The position numbers and the translations under genes are program-made. Shown here in pieces: positions 56,958 through 64,000 of a DNA stretch of 64,000 bases. The notes under the pieces are model-generated. The model saw nothing but the letters and a program-made list of their open reading frames with translations. It ran no database searches and was not told the origin of the DNA. Position 1 is the stretch's first letter. Every line of letters starts with the position of its first letter. Source of the DNA: Wolbachia endosymbiont of Fragariocoptes setiger (GTDB taxonomy: Bacteria > Pseudomonadota > Alphaproteobacteria > Rickettsiales > Anaplasmataceae); assembly GCA_019061405.1 (NCBI GenBank), contig JAHRAF010000007.1:1-64000 (forward strand), read 5' to 3'.

Positions 56958-58403
56958 TTAATTTACTTCATCATTACCTAGTCTTTTCATGTAGCAATTA
57001 ACATCATTATTTATTTGTCTACTAAAAAGTATAAGTGCTGTCATGTTGATTAAAGCTAAGCAGGCAAATAAGGTACCTCCTATATTGGCTATAGAAATTA
57101 TATCTCGGGATAAACAAGAAAAGAAAGCAACTATTACTACTGCTATACGGTATATTAATATACTTTTTCCACCAAATAAATATAACCATCCCATCTCGCA
57201 ACAATATACAAAAGAAATCACTGAAGTAAATGCAAAAAGTGGAGCAGCTACTGTTAATAGTATGGGAAACCAAGAAGAGACACTTTCAAACGCTTTTTTA
57301 GTAATTAGTATTCCCTCCATGTTACTTGCTTGATAAGCGCCTGTAATTATTACAGTTATTCCAGTAAGACAGCAGATAAACATTGTGTCAAAACACGGTT
57401 CTATCATAGCAACAAGACCGCTTCTTACAGGCTCTTTGTCTTTTGCAACCGCATGAGTAATTGATGCAGAACCAACACCTGCTTCACTGGCAAAAATCGC
57501 TCTTTGAACTCCAGCAACAAGTGCTCCTACTGCTCCTCCTCCAGCTGCATCAAAATTTATCATATTTAAAAACATTGCTTTTATTGCAAAGCCAAGATTA
57601 GATATATTAAATATGATAATTGTTATGCACCCAATTATATATATAATTGACATACTAGGAACTAATGCATAGGAAACTTTTGCTACTCTTTTTATACCTC
57701 CTATGATTACAATACCAATCAATGCTGAAATTATAGATGCAAGAAACCAAGGGTTATGATCTATCCATGATGAATGTCCAGAGAGAATAGATACCATTTG
57801 ATTGGCTTGAAAGGCAACACTACCTCCTAGTCCTGATAGAATTAAGAACACTGCATAAGTGGCTCCTAAAATAATACCGAGTTTACTTAAACCTACCTCT
57901 TTTAATCCGTTTCTGATGTAACGAAAAGGACCACTAAATAGATGGTCTTCTCCTTCTGTTCTATATTTAAAAGCCAATGTCACTTCAGCAAATTTTGCTG
58001 ACATACCAAAAAAGCCCGTAATCATCATCCAAGGAACTGCTCCAGGTCCTCCAATTGAAATTGCAATTGCAACACCAGAAACAGTACCAAGTCCAACAGT
58101 ACTTGATAAGGCTGTCATAAATGCTTGTAGATGTGTTATATGACCATCATGATTATGTGTATCATATTTTCCACATAGAATCGCAAATGAATGGGTGAAC
58201 ATTCTGACATTAAGGAATTTAAAACGCAGAGTTAAAAATAAGTACCCAAATATCAATAGTAGAATTATAAATGGCATGTAGAAAATCTTAAAATATAGTG
58301 CCTGATTTACAAAGTTATTTATGCTTTCCAAATAACTTTCTATACTATATGCCCTATTGAATGGTAGAAGAAAAAATAACATACAAAGGAAAAGGTTAAC
58401 CAT
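56958..58403 (-). CDS. alanine/glycine:cation symporter (AGCS family)
   Basis: Sodium-coupled amino acid importer of about 11 membrane helices. Family segments: HLQAFMTALSSTVGLGTVSGVAIAI, GFFGMSAKFAEVTLAFKYR, and the conserved QRAIFASEAGVGSASITHA with the following DTMFICCLTG. 481 residues, full length. plsY follows by 2 bp, so the two are probably one transcript. Confidence 0.93.
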   Translation of the reverse strand: MVNLFLCMLFFLLPFNRAYSIESYLESINNFVNQALYFKIFYMPFIILLLIFGYLFLTLRFKFLNVRMFTHSFAILCGKYDTHNHDGHITHLQAFMTALSSTVGLGTVSGVAIAISIGGPGAVPWMMITGFFGMSAKFAEVTLAFKYRTEGEDHLFSGPFRYIRNGLKEVGLSKLGIILGATYAVFLILSGLGGSVAFQANQMVSILSGHSSWIDHNPWFLASIISALIGIVIIGGIKRVAKVSYALVPSMSIIYIIGCITIIIFNISNLGFAIKAMFLNMINFDAAGGGAVGALVAGVQRAIFASEAGVGSASITHAVAKDKEPVRSGLVAMIEPCFDTMFICCLTGITVIITGAYQASNMEGILITKKAFESVSSWFPILLTVAAPLFAFTSVISFVYCCEMGWLYLFGGKSILIYRIAVVIVAFFSCLSRDIISIANIGGTLFACLALINMTALILFSRQINNDVNCYMKRLGNDEVN

Positions 58404-58864
58404 ATTTACTATCCTTAAAAACTATTTATTTCAGAAAACTTTTTTGCTAAGTTTATGTTCTCTGCTTTAGCAGAAAGTTATCTACAATAGCAACACACTA
58501 TAAGTCATTTTTGTGAAAAATGCAAAAAGTTATTCAATCAAGCCGTAAATCCTTCTTCTAAAATATTCTGGTAAAATGAATAATAAACCTTATAATCTAT
58601 CGTATATAAGATAAGTTTAACATTCTTATGATAGGTATCTCTCAGGTTCAATTTCCTTCAAAAAGTTCTAATAAAATCAGAATAGGTCTTTATTTTACGT
58701 GTTATTATTTACTAAATACAGTCACTATACCAACTTCTGTCTTTAGCAATACTTTATCATCTTTATTTAGTAAAGAAATTGATACATTTCTTACATATAA
58801 GGAAGATAACTAGAGAAGAATATAGAAAGATATTTATTCAAGGTAATATAAAAAAATATCTTAC
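58404..58864. other. intergenic region with no supported gene
   Basis: About 460 bp separate two divergent genes. A 61-codon frame at 58628-58813 has no recognisable motif and no clear ribosome-binding site. No tRNA, repeat or strong hairpin was seen. It probably holds promoters for both sides. Confidence 0.4.
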
Positions 58865-60028
58865 ATGTTGATTGTGAGTTCATTATTAATTTATTACCTT
58901 TTTCCTCCTCTTACAATATTATTATCAATATTGGCACCTATTCCACTTGCAATTGCAATAATTTTATTACAATTTGAGACAAGGCCAAAAACATTTAACC
59001 CAATGGTTATATTTAAGTCTGCATTACAACTTCTTTCTGATGGCCTATATGAGAATCTATTTGGTATGAGAAATATTTTAAATACTCTTGCCGATCATAT
59101 TTCGCCGCATCTTGCCGGTGAAAGTATTAAAGAAAGTATCAATATACTCAATATTAGGTATGGTCCAACACCTGAAAAGATTGAGGAAAGTGAAGAATTT
59201 ATCAAATTTCTCGATTATCTGAAAAACAAAGACTCAGAGTTCATTTCTTTTATTAAAGAATGGTGTAATAACATTGACCAAGTACACTCTTCACAACTAA
59301 CAGGCAGTCAAATTTTATGGTTGGTTTTAAAAGCCTGTAATAATGATGAACAAAGAAAAAGCGAATTAGTTAATTCCGTTCTCTACAGTATAAATTATGC
59401 AAAAGGAACAGCTATTCCTAATACTTGCTTTACTGGAATTATTGGTACAATGTTAAAATCGTTAGAAGGTTTTGAAGAGGGTATACATATACAGCATCAA
59501 ATGGAAGATAAATTTGGTTTAGATTCACATGAGATTGCTTCTACATTTATAATTAATAAATTACAAAACACAAAGAATCAGAAAGAAATTATTAATGCTT
59601 GGAATAAGTTAGATAAAAGTAATGAGAAAATTATAGAAAATTTTATTCAAACTGTAATTATAGAATTAATTAAGACTTTATTTCATGAAGGGTTTAGTCA
59701 GCGAAACATTTTGAATTTAGCTGAGAATCTTGATAGTATTAATTTACACGATATTATTCTAAAAAAGGTTGGAATCAGTAAATGCTTAGAAAATAAGGTT
59801 GAAACTATTACTAGTGAAGAATTAAAAAGTCAAATCAAAGAGGAATTCCTTTTAGAATTGACCCATCGGGATTCAAAAAAAAAAGATTTTCATATTAAGG
59901 TAGAATATAAAAAACAAGTAGAGGAATTATTAGATATAATAATGATAAAAGCAACTAACAAAGAAAAGGTTAATAGTGAAGTTAAAATAGTAAATGTTGA
60001 TAGTAATATCTCACATGAAAAAACATAA
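58865..60028 (+). CDS. unrecognised protein with N-terminal membrane hairpin
   Basis: The 387-residue product begins with two hydrophobic segments at about 2-22 and 23-37 (the second includes PIPLAIAIILLQFE), then is hydrophilic and helix-rich to the end. Positions 190-205 contain TCFTGIIGTMLKSLEGFEE. No domain is recognisable. The 3' end overlaps ccmC. It is probably a lineage-specific inner-membrane protein with a large soluble domain. Confidence 0.65.
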   Translation: MLIVSSLLIYYLFPPLTILLSILAPIPLAIAIILLQFETRPKTFNPMVIFKSALQLLSDGLYENLFGMRNILNTLADHISPHLAGESIKESINILNIRYGPTPEKIEESEEFIKFLDYLKNKDSEFISFIKEWCNNIDQVHSSQLTGSQILWLVLKACNNDEQRKSELVNSVLYSINYAKGTAIPNTCFTGIIGTMLKSLEGFEEGIHIQHQMEDKFGLDSHEIASTFIINKLQNTKNQKEIINAWNKLDKSNEKIIENFIQTVIIELIKTLFHEGFSQRNILNLAENLDSINLHDIILKKVGISKCLENKVETITSEELKSQIKEEFLLELTHRDSKKKDFHIKVEYKKQVEELLDIIMIKATNKEKVNSEVKIVNVDSNISHEKT

Positions 60029-60731
60029 ACTAAGTATAGGAAACCTCACTGCTTTTGCTAAGAAGATCTTGTCTTATATTGAAGTTATCTGTTTTATGTC
60101 CTTTGCATTAGGCATATATCTTGCCTTATTTTCTTCTCCTGACGACTATAAACAAGGAGAGATAGTACGTATTATGTACATACATGTGCCATCTGCATGG
60201 CTTTCCTTATCAATATATAGTTTTATCGCAGTGTTGAGTTTTATCTCATTAGTGTGGAGTAATAGTATTGCAAGTGTTCTTGCTCAAAGTGCCGCACCAA
60301 TAGGAACAACTTTTACTACAATATGCTTGATCACTGGCAGTATATGGGGAAAAAGCACTTGGGGTACTTGGTGGGTATGGGATGCAAGACTTACTTCAAT
60401 GTTAATTTTATTTTTTCTATATATAGGATATATGTTGCTCTGGAACTTATTTGAAAATAGAGTGAGAGCTGAAAAGTCAACAGCAGTATTTGCCATTTTC
60501 AGTGCTATAAACATTCCTATAGTAAAATTCTCTGTAGATTTGTGGTCAACATTACATCAACCTGCAAGCATTATTAGAAGTGGTGGAATAGCAATAGAAT
60601 TTTCTTTATTACTACCGCTGATTGTAATGTTCATTTTTTATATCACACTTTTCTTGACCATATGGATATTGCGCTCATTGCATTTAATTAATATCTTTAA
60701 GATCAGAAGAGAAATTAGCATACGATATTAA
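60015..60731 (+). CDS. ccmC: heme exporter protein CcmC
   Basis: Inner-membrane protein that loads heme onto the CcmE chaperone during cytochrome c maturation. The tryptophan-rich heme motif TWGTWWVWDARLTS lies between membrane helices, with a conserved histidine in MYIHVPSAW before it and another in STLHQPASI after it. I use the ATG giving MKKHKLSIG; an ATG at 59994 would add seven residues inside the previous gene. It serves the cytochrome c at 10.0 kb. Confidence 0.93.
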   Translation: MKKHKLSIGNLTAFAKKILSYIEVICFMSFALGIYLALFSSPDDYKQGEIVRIMYIHVPSAWLSLSIYSFIAVLSFISLVWSNSIASVLAQSAAPIGTTFTTICLITGSIWGKSTWGTWWVWDARLTSMLILFFLYIGYMLLWNLFENRVRAEKSTAVFAIFSAINIPIVKFSVDLWSTLHQPASIIRSGGIAIEFSLLLPLIVMFIFYITLFLTIWILRSLHLINIFKIRREISIRY

Positions 60732-60827
60732 AAGTTAGAACAAGATTTTTTTTTTGAATATGTTTTGATTTAATTTACTAAGCTTTATATATATAATTCT
60801 AGAAATACACTTTATAAAATAAAAAGA

Positions 60828-61547
60828 ATGGCACTTAATCCATTAGAACAGTTTAGAGTATATAAAATAGTAGAATTACCTCATATTTTTGGTTACGACA
60901 TAAGCTTTACCAATTCATCACTTTTTATGATGATATCAGTTACATTAGCAATAATTTTTTTGTTAGTAGGGGTAACATTAAAGCGTTCGGATTCCATGCA
61001 AATTTTAGTAGAATATACTTATGAGTTTGTTGTATCAATAATAGAAAATAATACTGGTAGTAAGGGTTTAAACCACATACCCATGGTACTAACATTATTT
61101 ATTTTCGTCTTATTCTCTAACTTAATAGGGATTTTTCCCTATGGATTCACAATAACAAGTCATATAAGTGTCACCTTTACTTTATCCATGATTGTCTTCA
61201 TTTATGTAACAATATATGGATTCAAAATAAGAGGTTTAGAATTTTTACGCGTACTTTTACCAAAGGGAACACCTCTTTGGCTTGCTCCCATGATGATTTT
61301 TATTGAACTTTTTACATATCTAGCGCGGCCAGTAAGCTTATCGATAAGACTTGCAGCAAATATGATAGCAGGTCATACAATTATCAAAGTAATAGCTAGT
61401 TTCATCGTAAACATGAATATATTTTTGACACCAGTACCTTTTTTGTTTATAATGACATTAATAGCTTTTGAAATTTTTGTTGCAGTTCTACAAGCCTATA
61501 TATTTACCTCGTTAACATGCGTGTACTTGTCGGATGCAGTAAAATAA
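60828..61547 (+). CDS. atpB: F0F1 ATP synthase subunit a
   Basis: Proton channel subunit of ATP synthase. The key arginine is in the motif [14 protein letters not shown], and 5-6 membrane segments are evident. The N-terminal [14 protein letters not shown] is typical of alphaproteobacteria. 239 residues. It starts the F0 group atpB-atpE-atpX-atpF. The atpI gene usually preceding it was not seen. Confidence 0.96.
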   Translation: MALNPLEQFRVYKIVELPHIFGYDISFTNSSLFMMISVTLAIIFLLVGVTLKRSDSMQILVEYTYEFVVSIIENNTGSKGLNHIPMVLTLFIFVLFSNLIGIFPYGFTITSHISVTFTLSMIVFIYVTIYGFKIRGLEFLRVLLPKGTPLWLAPMMIFIELFTYLARPVSLSIRLAANMIAGHTIIKVIASFIVNMNIFLTPVPFLFIMTLIAFEIFVAVLQAYIFTSLTCVYLSDAVK

Positions 61548-61605
61548 TTGACCCCTTTCATCAAGTGAAGTATAATAAAAGGATTAATTCAACCAGGGAT
61601 GTTAT

Positions 61606-61833
61606 ATGGATTTAATGGCTTTAAAGTTTATAGCGATTGGCTTAAGTGTATTTGGAATGCTAGGTGCATCCCTAGGTGTAGCAAATATATTTTCTACTAT
61701 GTTAAATGGACTTGCAAGAAATCCTGAATCAGAGGACAAATTGAAAAAATATGTTTATACAGGCGCTGCATTAGTAGAAGCAATGGGGTTGTTTGCATTT
61801 CTATTAGCCTTACTCTTGATATTTGTAGCTTAG
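61606..61833 (+). CDS. atpE: F0F1 ATP synthase subunit c
   Basis: Forms the proton-carrying rotor ring. The 75-residue hairpin has the glycine-rich first helix (GLSVFGMLGASLGVANIF), the polar loop LARNPESEDKL, and the proton-binding glutamate in ALVEAMGLFAFLLALLL. It lies 58 bp after atpB and 2 bp before the first b subunit. Confidence 0.97.
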   Translation: MDLMALKFIAIGLSVFGMLGASLGVANIFSTMLNGLARNPESEDKLKKYVYTGAALVEAMGLFAFLLALLLIFVA

Positions 61834-61835
61834 AG

Positions 61836-62342
61836 ATGCCACAACTTGATTTATCAACTTTTTCATCTCAGATCTTTTGGCTATTAGTATACTTTTTCTT
61901 ACTTTTCTATGTAGTAAAATACTTGTTCTTACCAAGGTTAGAAGAAACGATAGGCACAAACAATAAAAGAATGATTAATTCCTTTAATGTTTCTTTTTGT
62001 TTATTAAAAGTGACAGAAGATATAATGAAAAAAAATGATTCAATCTTACATCAGGCAAGAGTAAAAGCAAAAAAGATTCTTGATGATACTTTCATTAAAA
62101 TTGATCAAATGAAAGATGATGTTCAACATCAGTTAGAAGAAGAAAAGAAGAAGGCGGATAAATTTACTAAAAATGAAATAACAAAATTTGCACTACAACA
62201 CGTTAGTGACCTAAAGCAAATGTCATTGAACATTGCTTTAATATACTATTATAAACTTACTAATTCTATAGTAAGCAAAGAATTAGTCGAGCGTTTAGTA
62301 TCTCAAGAATTTAAGAAAGGTATCTTATGTCTTCATCATTAG
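61836..62342 (+). CDS. atpX: F0F1 ATP synthase subunit b' (peripheral stalk)
   Basis: One of two stator-stalk b subunits found in alphaproteobacteria. It starts MPQLDLSTFSSQIFWLLVYF, has one membrane helix, the motif KYLFLPRLEETI, and a long charged coiled coil. 168 residues. It overlaps the second b subunit by 16 bases. Which copy is b and which b' is inferred from order. Confidence 0.88.
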   Translation: MPQLDLSTFSSQIFWLLVYFFLLFYVVKYLFLPRLEETIGTNNKRMINSFNVSFCLLKVTEDIMKKNDSILHQARVKAKKILDDTFIKIDQMKDDVQHQLEEEKKKADKFTKNEITKFALQHVSDLKQMSLNIALIYYYKLTNSIVSKELVERLVSQEFKKGILCLHH

Positions 62343-62803
62343 TTATTAACATAGCTTTTTTTACAGGTGCTATCCTTTCATATAAACTAGCTGAGAAAGT
62401 AATAAAAAACTTAATCAAAAAAAAACGTAAAAGAAAAAACTCACTAAACTCTGAAGATGAGGAATTTCGTAAAGAAGTACTTAATCTCTACAGTAATGCT
62501 GTTGATGAATATCGTAATTTAGATGGAAAAGTGAAGAAATTATTTAATGATGTTTGTAAACAAGCAAATGATATTATTGATAATAGTAAAAAAATTCTAG
62601 ATAAAGAGCTAAAAGATAATACTGATACTGTTATGAAGCAATCTTCTAATAAAATAAAAAAGGCTATAAATGATTTAAACAAATACACAACCAATATTGC
62701 TTCGAAGGTAACAGAAAAAATAATCAATGAATATCAAGATGACAAAGTAAATAGTAAAGTTATATCTTCACTTTCACGTGATCTAAATAAAAAACTACAT
62801 TAG
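62327..62803 (+). CDS. atpF: F0F1 ATP synthase subunit b (second copy, divergent)
   Basis: 158 residues: a short N-terminal hydrophobic helix (LVINIAFFTGAILSY) followed by an unusually lysine-rich coiled coil with no clear conserved core. The call rests on the position directly after the first b subunit, with overlap, and on the helix-plus-coiled-coil plan. Sequence divergence is high, as is normal for this subunit in the Rickettsiales. Confidence 0.75.
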   Translation: MSSSLVINIAFFTGAILSYKLAEKVIKNLIKKKRKRKNSLNSEDEEFRKEVLNLYSNAVDEYRNLDGKVKKLFNDVCKQANDIIDNSKKILDKELKDNTDTVMKQSSNKIKKAINDLNKYTTNIASKVTEKIINEYQDDKVNSKVISSLSRDLNKKLH

Positions 62804-62841
62804 TCTACATTTAGGTGATATGCAACTTTATAACATAGGTC

Positions 62842-63952
62842 TTGACAGTTGATTGGATTAAAACTAGATATGGAGATAATTATGTCTTTATCAATGTAAA
62901 TAATAATACGGTTTTAGATTTTCTAAATTCTTATTTTGGTATATCAGAATCTGCTAGCAATTACCTATATTATAAAAACTCCAATCTTTCAGCAAAAGAT
63001 ATAAGATTGGGTTCTAAGGTTTATTCTGCTTTTATTCTTATCACTTCAATTTTCTCTCTGATAGAAGAATTTGCGTATTTTACACTTCTTTTTATATTTA
63101 TAATTATTTCCTCTTCCTCTATCTTAAAATTTGTAGCCACAAGGAAAATATCTTGTAATATATGATGCAGAAGACAAGCCAGATTCATTGCAATTAAAAA
63201 AAGCATTATATGAATTTCATAAAAATGATGATAATTTGGCTTGTGTACAAGCAAGATTAAGCTATTATAATGCAAAACATCATCTTCTTACTAAATTCTT
63301 TTTTCTAGAATACTTAAATTGGTTTCATTATTTATTACCAGGCATTCAAACAATGAATATGCCTGTACCTTTAGGGGGGAGTAGTAACCATTTTTCAGTC
63401 AAAGCATTGAAAAAAGCATTTTTTTGGGATGCTTATAATGTCACAGAGGATGCTGATTTGGGTCTAAGACTTGCACAAATGGGTTATAAAACTAAGATTA
63501 TTGACTCAGAAACTTTTGAAGAATCTCCAATTACTATATTATCTTGGATTAAGCAAAGAGCTAGATGGATAAAGGGATATATGGAAACTTATGTTGTACG
63601 TTTAAGAAATACAACAGGATTTAGAGGAATTGTATTATTAAATCTTTTTGTTGGATCCACAGCTTTTACATTTTTCTCAGCTCCATTTCTTCTATTTTCA
63701 ATGATACTTAATCCATTTTTCAATGAATTGTTCTTATGTTATTTTATAATAGTATACATTACTAATTCTATTATTTTCTTTGTGATAATTAAACAAAATA
63801 GATTATCCTTAACTTTTTATGTAGTATCACTGCTTTTTCCTATATATAAATTATTACATAGCATAACAGCATTTCTTGCTTTGTGGGAATTTATTATGCA
63901 TCCTCAAAGATGGAATAAAACTAATCACGGAGTATGGAAACAAAAGCAGTAG
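62842..63952 (+). pseudogene. family 2 glycosyltransferase, broken
   Basis: Two frames. The first (62842-63165, TTG start) holds an N-terminal extension (VDWIKTRYGDNYVFINV) and a hydrophobic segment, then runs out of frame. The second picks up in another frame at GKYLVIYDAEDKPDSLQL, the DxD nucleotide-sugar region, before the ATG-less 63188 start, and continues with TEDADLGLRLAQMGY, WIKQRARWIKGYM (Q/RxxRW motif) and C-terminal membrane helices to 63952. The stretch expected between the N-terminal membrane region and the DxD motif is missing, so a deletion plus frame change is inferred. The 49 bp after 63952 show nothing further. Confidence 0.75.
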
Positions 63953-64000
63953 CATACTGGGTTCTCCTCTGTTGTATTATGATAGTGCTTATGGTAGGGA

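Noticed and set aside
57043-57333. 96-codon frame antisense to the alanine symporter
   Set aside because: Lies wholly inside a conserved transporter gene on the other strand.
58628-58813. 61-codon frame in the gap before the unknown membrane gene
   Set aside because: No motif, no convincing ribosome-binding site, and ordinary length for chance in AT-rich sequence.
1-64000. CRISPR array, prophage or integron
   Set aside because: No regularly spaced direct repeats, phage structural genes or integrase were seen.

Overview
The window is AT-rich, densely coded bacterial DNA from an obligate intracellular alphaproteobacterium, most likely of the Anaplasmataceae (the Wolbachia/Ehrlichia side of the Rickettsiales). 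The basis is the gene set and style rather than a database match: a circularly permuted two-piece tmRNA, SspB-alpha, GapR, paired b/b' ATP synthase subunits, an isolated VirB8-like protein, ankyrin and pentapeptide repeat proteins, no rRNA operon in the window, and rseP-bamA-skp-fabZ without the lpxD/lpxA genes of lipid A synthesis. I cannot name the genus from sequence reading alone.

Layout. 1-4.8 kb: ruvB-ruvA and trmB (minus), rpsA-ihfB-zapA (plus), sdhE (minus). 4.9-9.3 kb: envelope operon rseP-bamA-skp-fabZ. 9.3-11.2 kb: a frameshifted alpha/beta hydrolase, a membrane-anchored cytochrome c and a nitroreductase. 11.3-13.3 kb: a decayed bioY, tRNA-Thr, a 43-residue protein, an IS200-like remnant, then ssrA (tmRNA) beside sspB. 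13.3-18.5 kb: dapA; three genes shaped like a type IV pilus/type II secretion inner-membrane platform; tRNA-Arg; a D-Ala-D-Ala carboxypeptidase. 18.6-29.5 kb: two unrecognised proteins, aspC, hisS-nfu, a membrane J-protein, mnmG, an ankyrin protein, recG. At 29.6-30.1 kb lies a second copy of the IS remnant, inverted. 30.1-43.9 kb: metG, tRNA-Ser, ppa, purN, gshB, an exported low-complexity/ankyrin protein with an exported pentapeptide-repeat protein, gmk, pepA, ftsH, a carboxylesterase, dnaK. 44-64 kb: a YgjP-like protein without its zinc site, mnmA, a VirB8-like gene, a small zinc-ribbon protein, uvrA, mlaE-mlaF, a frameshifted dicarboxylate/amino-acid symporter, pyrE, gapR, ubiX-folD, a frameshifted ankyrin gene, plsY, an alanine/Na+ symporter, an unknown membrane-anchored protein, ccmC, the F0 genes atpB-atpE-atpX-atpF, and a broken family 2 glycosyltransferase.

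Two themes stand out. First, genome decay is visible at several stages: single-event frameshifts in a T10 run (hydrolase), in a GT repeat (symporter) and near A-rich sequence (ankyrin), older wrecks (bioY, glycosyltransferase), and a YgjP-like protein that keeps its frame but has lost its catalytic motif. Second, a 434-bp remnant of an IS200/IS605-type element occurs as two apparently identical inverted copies flanking about 17.2 kb, which makes that block a candidate for inversion. The best candidates for a less-described system are the three-gene pilus/secretion-platform-like operon (14.3-17.2 kb) and the paired exported proteins at 34.0-37.0 kb.
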